A stretch of DNA of 17,202 nucleotides from Candidatus Cloacimonadota bacterium (lineage in GTDB: Bacteria > Cloacimonadota > Cloacimonadia > Cloacimonadales > TCS61), in the NCBI GenBank assembly GCA_021108055.1, contig JAIORR010000045.1:1-17202 (forward strand), given 5' to 3'. How positions within the stretch are numbered: the first letter of the stretch is position 1; every line of letters begins with the position of its first letter. This document shows, one piece after another, positions 14,807-17,202 of the stretch. The translations under genes were made by a program, and so were the position numbers. Under the pieces are notes generated by a model. That model saw only the letters and a list, made by a program, of their open reading frames with translations. It did not search any database and was not told the origin of the DNA.

Positions 14807-15230
14807 TTTGTCCCGCATTAAAAAGAATTCATTAGCAATTATCATCACAGCATTGATAGTTCTTTTGTGTTTTTCATATTTGTTCTTTAAAGTTGGAAAT
14901 GCGGAACCAACAGCAGAAGATGAATCAATGCCTGTCATTAAAATTTCGATCTTGAATGGCTGTGGAATAGACGATGCAGCAAAAGAAGCTAAAGAATACC
15001 TAATAAATAAAAGTAATTGTAATCTGGATATTATTTCCTGGAAAAATGCAGATAATGATATGTTTATTTATGGCAAGTCTATCATTGTTATAAAAAAATA
15101 TGATGAAAAAAAATTAGATCATTTAATGAAAACAACAGGAATTCAAAGAAAAATATTTGCGCTCGATGCAAATACGATAGAAGAATTCCAGATCATTCTG
15201 GGAAAAGATTACAGAAAATATTTTAATTGA
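14787..15230 (+). CDS. Single-span membrane protein with a LytR_C-like domain
   Basis: From ATG 14787 the product is 147 residues. A basic N-terminus leads into one hydrophobic helix at about 15-35 (SLAIIITALIVLLCFSYLF), so the remainder is expected outside the cytoplasm. Residues about 50-145 resemble the LytR C-terminal domain: IKISILNGCGIDDAAKEAKE fits the pattern VxVLNGxGxxGxAxxxxxxL, followed by two more alpha/beta units. There is no LytR-CpsA-Psr catalytic domain. The start is not settled: TTG 14781 has AAGGA at 5 nt, ATG 14787 at 11 nt; both overlap the HIT gene. It sits directly ahead of rsfS, a neighbourhood where LytR_C or LCP proteins are found in other bacteria. The biochemical role of the domain is unknown. 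Confidence 0.8.
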   Translation: MKGSKNNLSRIKKNSLAIIITALIVLLCFSYLFFKVGNAEPTAEDESMPVIKISILNGCGIDDAAKEAKEYLINKSNCNLDIISWKNADNDMFIYGKSIIVIKKYDEKKLDHLMKTTGIQRKIFALDANTIEEFQIILGKDYRKYFN

Positions 15231-15245
15231 TCTTAGTAGGAAAAT

Positions 15246-15617
15246 ATGAAAGCTGAACGAAAAGAGAATGTTAAAAATATAATCAACTGGGCACAAGAAA
15301 AAAAAGCAGAAGATATTATTCATCTGGATGTAAAAGGAAAATCTGATTTCACAGATTCGATAATCATCTGTCATGGAACCGCCGGATTGCACATTCAGGC
15401 AATCGCAAATAATATTATCCAAAAGGCAAAAGAAAACAATATTGAAATTCTATCCGTAGAAGGACTGAATAATGCGAAATGGATATTGCTGGACCTTGCA
15501 GATATTATCGTTCATATTTTCGATGAAGAAACAAGAAAATATTATAATCTCGACGATCTGTATAAAATCTCTCCCGAAATAAAAAAAAATATAGAGACTG
15601 CTTCCGATGAAAAATAA
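15246..15617 (+). CDS. rsfS: Ribosome silencing factor RsfS
   Basis: RsfS (DUF143, Iojap family) binds ribosomal protein L14 on free 50S subunits and blocks joining with 30S when nutrients are short. The 123-residue length is typical. Signature segments are DFTDSIIICHGTAGLHIQAIANNI, then SVEGLNNAKWILLDLADIIVHIFDE with the family VEG...WILLD.gDIVVHiF pattern, and RKYYNLDDLY near the end. ATG 15246 has GTAGGA 4 nt upstream. It overlaps argS by 11 nt, so the two are probably translated together. Confidence 0.94.
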   Translation: MKAERKENVKNIINWAQEKKAEDIIHLDVKGKSDFTDSIIICHGTAGLHIQAIANNIIQKAKENNIEILSVEGLNNAKWILLDLADIIVHIFDEETRKYYNLDDLYKISPEIKKNIETASDEK

Positions 15618-17202
15618 AATCTACTCGCATATTATCGGATGTCTGGATCAACTTGGACTGAAATACAATAAAGATTTTCTGGTTGAAGTTCCAAACAATA
15701 TCGAACACGGTGATTTCTCTACAAATGTAGCACTCATAAGCGCTAAGATGAATAAACTGAAACCACGTGAAATGGCAGAAAAAATAGCCGATACTCTCAG
15801 CAGGAAACGCAGCTATCGTTCTGTAGAAATAGCCGGACCGGGTTTTTTGAATTTCAAATTATCAAACAGCATTTATCATGATGCTCTTATGAAGATCATC
15901 AAAGCTAAAAAGACGTTCGGTTCTTCTGATTACGGCAAAGGTAAAAAAGTTCTATTGGAATTCATCAGTGCCAACCCAACAGGTCCACTCAATGTAGTCA
16001 GTGCTCGTGCAGGTGCATATGGCGATTCTTTATACAGGATAATGACTTTTACAGGTTTCGAAGCATTCCGGGAATTTTATGTAAACGATGCAGGTAATCA
16101 GGTAGATATTCTGGCAGAATCTCTGGAATTACGATACAGGGAGCTGCATGGTGAGAAAATAGAAGATTTCCCGATAGAAGCATATCATGGTGATTATATC
16201 AAAGAACTTGCAGTAAACCTGAATACTGTCGATGGCTCGAAGCTTTTCCATATTGCAGAAGAAGAAAGACTGGAAAGAATGAAAAATTTTGCATTGGATG
16301 AAATACATAAAATGCAGGTTGAAAGTCTGGAAAAATTCGATGTAAAATTCGATAACTGGATGTCAGAAAAAAAACTAAGACTGGAAGGAATACTGGAAGA
16401 AGCCCTCAGCTATCTGGCAGAAGCTAACTGTACATACGAAAAAGACGATGCAATCTGGTTCTCTTCTACTCAATTCGGAGATGAAAAAGACCGCGTTCTT
16501 ATCAAAACAGATGGAAATCCCACCTATCTTGTTCCGGATATCGCTTATCATCTCACGAAATACCAGAGAGGATTTGATATCATCATCGATGTTCTGGGTC
16601 CCGATCATCATGGGCATGTTTCCAAACTCAGAGCAGCGATCCTTGCTCTTGGGCTTAATATCGATAAACTGGAAGTAGTTTACCTGCAACATATAAACCT
16701 GATCGAGGAAGGTGAAATGGTTAAAATGTCTAAAAGAGCGGGTAAAATAGTTACCCTGAACGACCTCATCGATGAAGTGGGAAAAGATGCTGCTCGATAT
16801 TTCTTTATAGACCGTAAACCTAATGCTCATTTGAATTTTGACCTTGAACTGGCAAAGAAAAAATCTAATGAGAATCCTGTTTTCTATTGCCAGTATGCTC
16901 ATGCCAGGATAAACAGCATCTTAAAGAAAGCCAAAAAAGAAAAAATATCACTGAAAGAATTCGAGATAAAAAACCTGAAAAAATTGAATAAGAACGATGA
17001 ACTTTCTTTAATAAAAAAAATGCTCGAATTTCCTGAGCTTCTTATCGCCTGTGCGGAAAGCAGAGAACCACATCGATTAGCAGGATATGTTCACGACCTT
17101 GCCGGCATGTTCCACAGATATTATGCAAAATGCAAGATCGTCGACAGCAATCATTTTGAACTCAGTCAGAGCAGGTTGTACCTTATTTCCGCAGTAAAGA
17201 AC
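15607..17202 (+). CDS. argS: Arginyl-tRNA synthetase (3' end off right edge), altered HIGH motif
   Basis: ATG 15607 opens 532 codons to the right edge; perhaps 20-50 residues are missing. ArgS joins arginine to tRNA-Arg. The N-terminal additional domain (EHGDFSTNVAL at 33-43) and the GPGFLNF stretch are typical. Further landmarks are EFISANPTGPL (118-128), the FYVNDAGNQVD block (157-167), the DVLGPDHHGHVSKLRAAI region and KMSKRAGKIVTL (373-384). Also present are the RKPNAHLNFDLELA core and the QYAHARI anticodon-binding entry. The oddity is the class I HIGH site after NPTGPL: it reads N-V-V-S (129-132) where HVGH or HIGH is expected. The rest is intact and in frame, with a normal overlap with rsfS, so it appears functional. 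The in-frame TAG at 15592 rules out a longer start. Confidence 0.95.
   Translation, partial: MKNKIYSHIIGCLDQLGLKYNKDFLVEVPNNIEHGDFSTNVALISAKMNKLKPREMAEKIADTLSRKRSYRSVEIAGPGFLNFKLSNSIYHDALMKIIKAKKTFGSSDYGKGKKVLLEFISANPTGPLNVVSARAGAYGDSLYRIMTFTGFEAFREFYVNDAGNQVDILAESLELRYRELHGEKIEDFPIEAYHGDYIKELAVNLNTVDGSKLFHIAEEERLERMKNFALDEIHKMQVESLEKFDVKFDNWMSEKKLRLEGILEEALSYLAEANCTYEKDDAIWFSSTQFGDEKDRVLIKTDGNPTYLVPDIAYHLTKYQRGFDIIIDVLGPDHHGHVSKLRAAILALGLNIDKLEVVYLQHINLIEEGEMVKMSKRAGKIVTLNDLIDEVGKDAARYFFIDRKPNAHLNFDLELAKKKSNENPVFYCQYAHARINSILKKAKKEKISLKEFEIKNLKKLNKNDELSLIKKMLEFPELLIACAESREPHRLAGYVHDLAGMFHRYYAKCKIVDSNHFELSQSRLYLISAVKN

Noticed and set aside
16375..16902. Minus-strand 175-aa ORF inside argS
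   Set aside because: Antisense shadow; the plus strand encodes the conserved ArgS catalytic core across the same bases.
1..17202. Mobile element, CRISPR array, defence system or prophage
   Set aside because: No transposase, integrase, regularly spaced repeats, tRNA-linked attachment site or nuclease/toxin genes are visible; the content is housekeeping.

Overview
The window is an AT-rich, densely coded bacterial chromosome segment. It has no mobile element, tRNA, rRNA or CRISPR array that I can see. The gene set is that of a diderm (Gram-negative-type) bacterium: a lipid A-type lauroyl/myristoyl acyltransferase homologue, a heptose-phosphate adenylyltransferase of the RfaE2 type, PlsY, RseC, and a large secreted protein with a CARDB-like domain and an Omp28/thioredoxin-like domain. 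That secreted protein style, the low GC content and the genome economy suggest the FCB group, perhaps a Cloacimonadota-like lineage. This placement is an inference from gene content, not a phylogeny.

Layout. (1) Positions 1-2607, minus strand: a lipid A acyltransferase-family gene, followed downstream by a large exported protein whose 3' end lies off the left edge. (2) Positions 2751-3947, plus strand: tsaB and a dCMP deaminase, closed by a clear intrinsic terminator at 3972-3999. (3) Positions 4033-8053, minus strand: tldD and tldE (the two halves of the TldD/TldE metalloprotease), then a membrane-anchored or exported beta-propeller-like protein. (4) A 335-bp divergent intergenic region at 8054-8388 with promoter-like TTGACA boxes facing both ways, a perfect palindrome and two very small ORFs. 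(5) Positions 8389-17202, plus strand: a packed run of twelve genes: der, plsY, purF, rfaE2, rseC, folB, folK, a GlmU uridyltransferase-domain gene, a HIT hydrolase, a LytR_C-domain membrane protein, rsfS and argS (cut by the right edge). Many junctions overlap (ATGA or 11-20 nt overlaps), so translational coupling is likely.

The long plus-strand block joins envelope precursor supply (PlsY lysophosphatidate, heptose activation, UDP-GlcNAc), folate synthesis, the first step of purine synthesis, and ribosome/translation functions (Der, RsfS, ArgS). It looks like a housekeeping growth operon rather than an accessory island.

The points most worth a second look are: an ArgS whose class I HIGH motif reads NVVS; a period-10 tandem repeat that starts at the plsY stop codon; a GlmU lacking the acetyltransferase half; an Omp28-like domain without its CxxC; and the unexplained content of the tldD/der divergent region. 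I did not find a convincing new defence, RiPP or mobile system.
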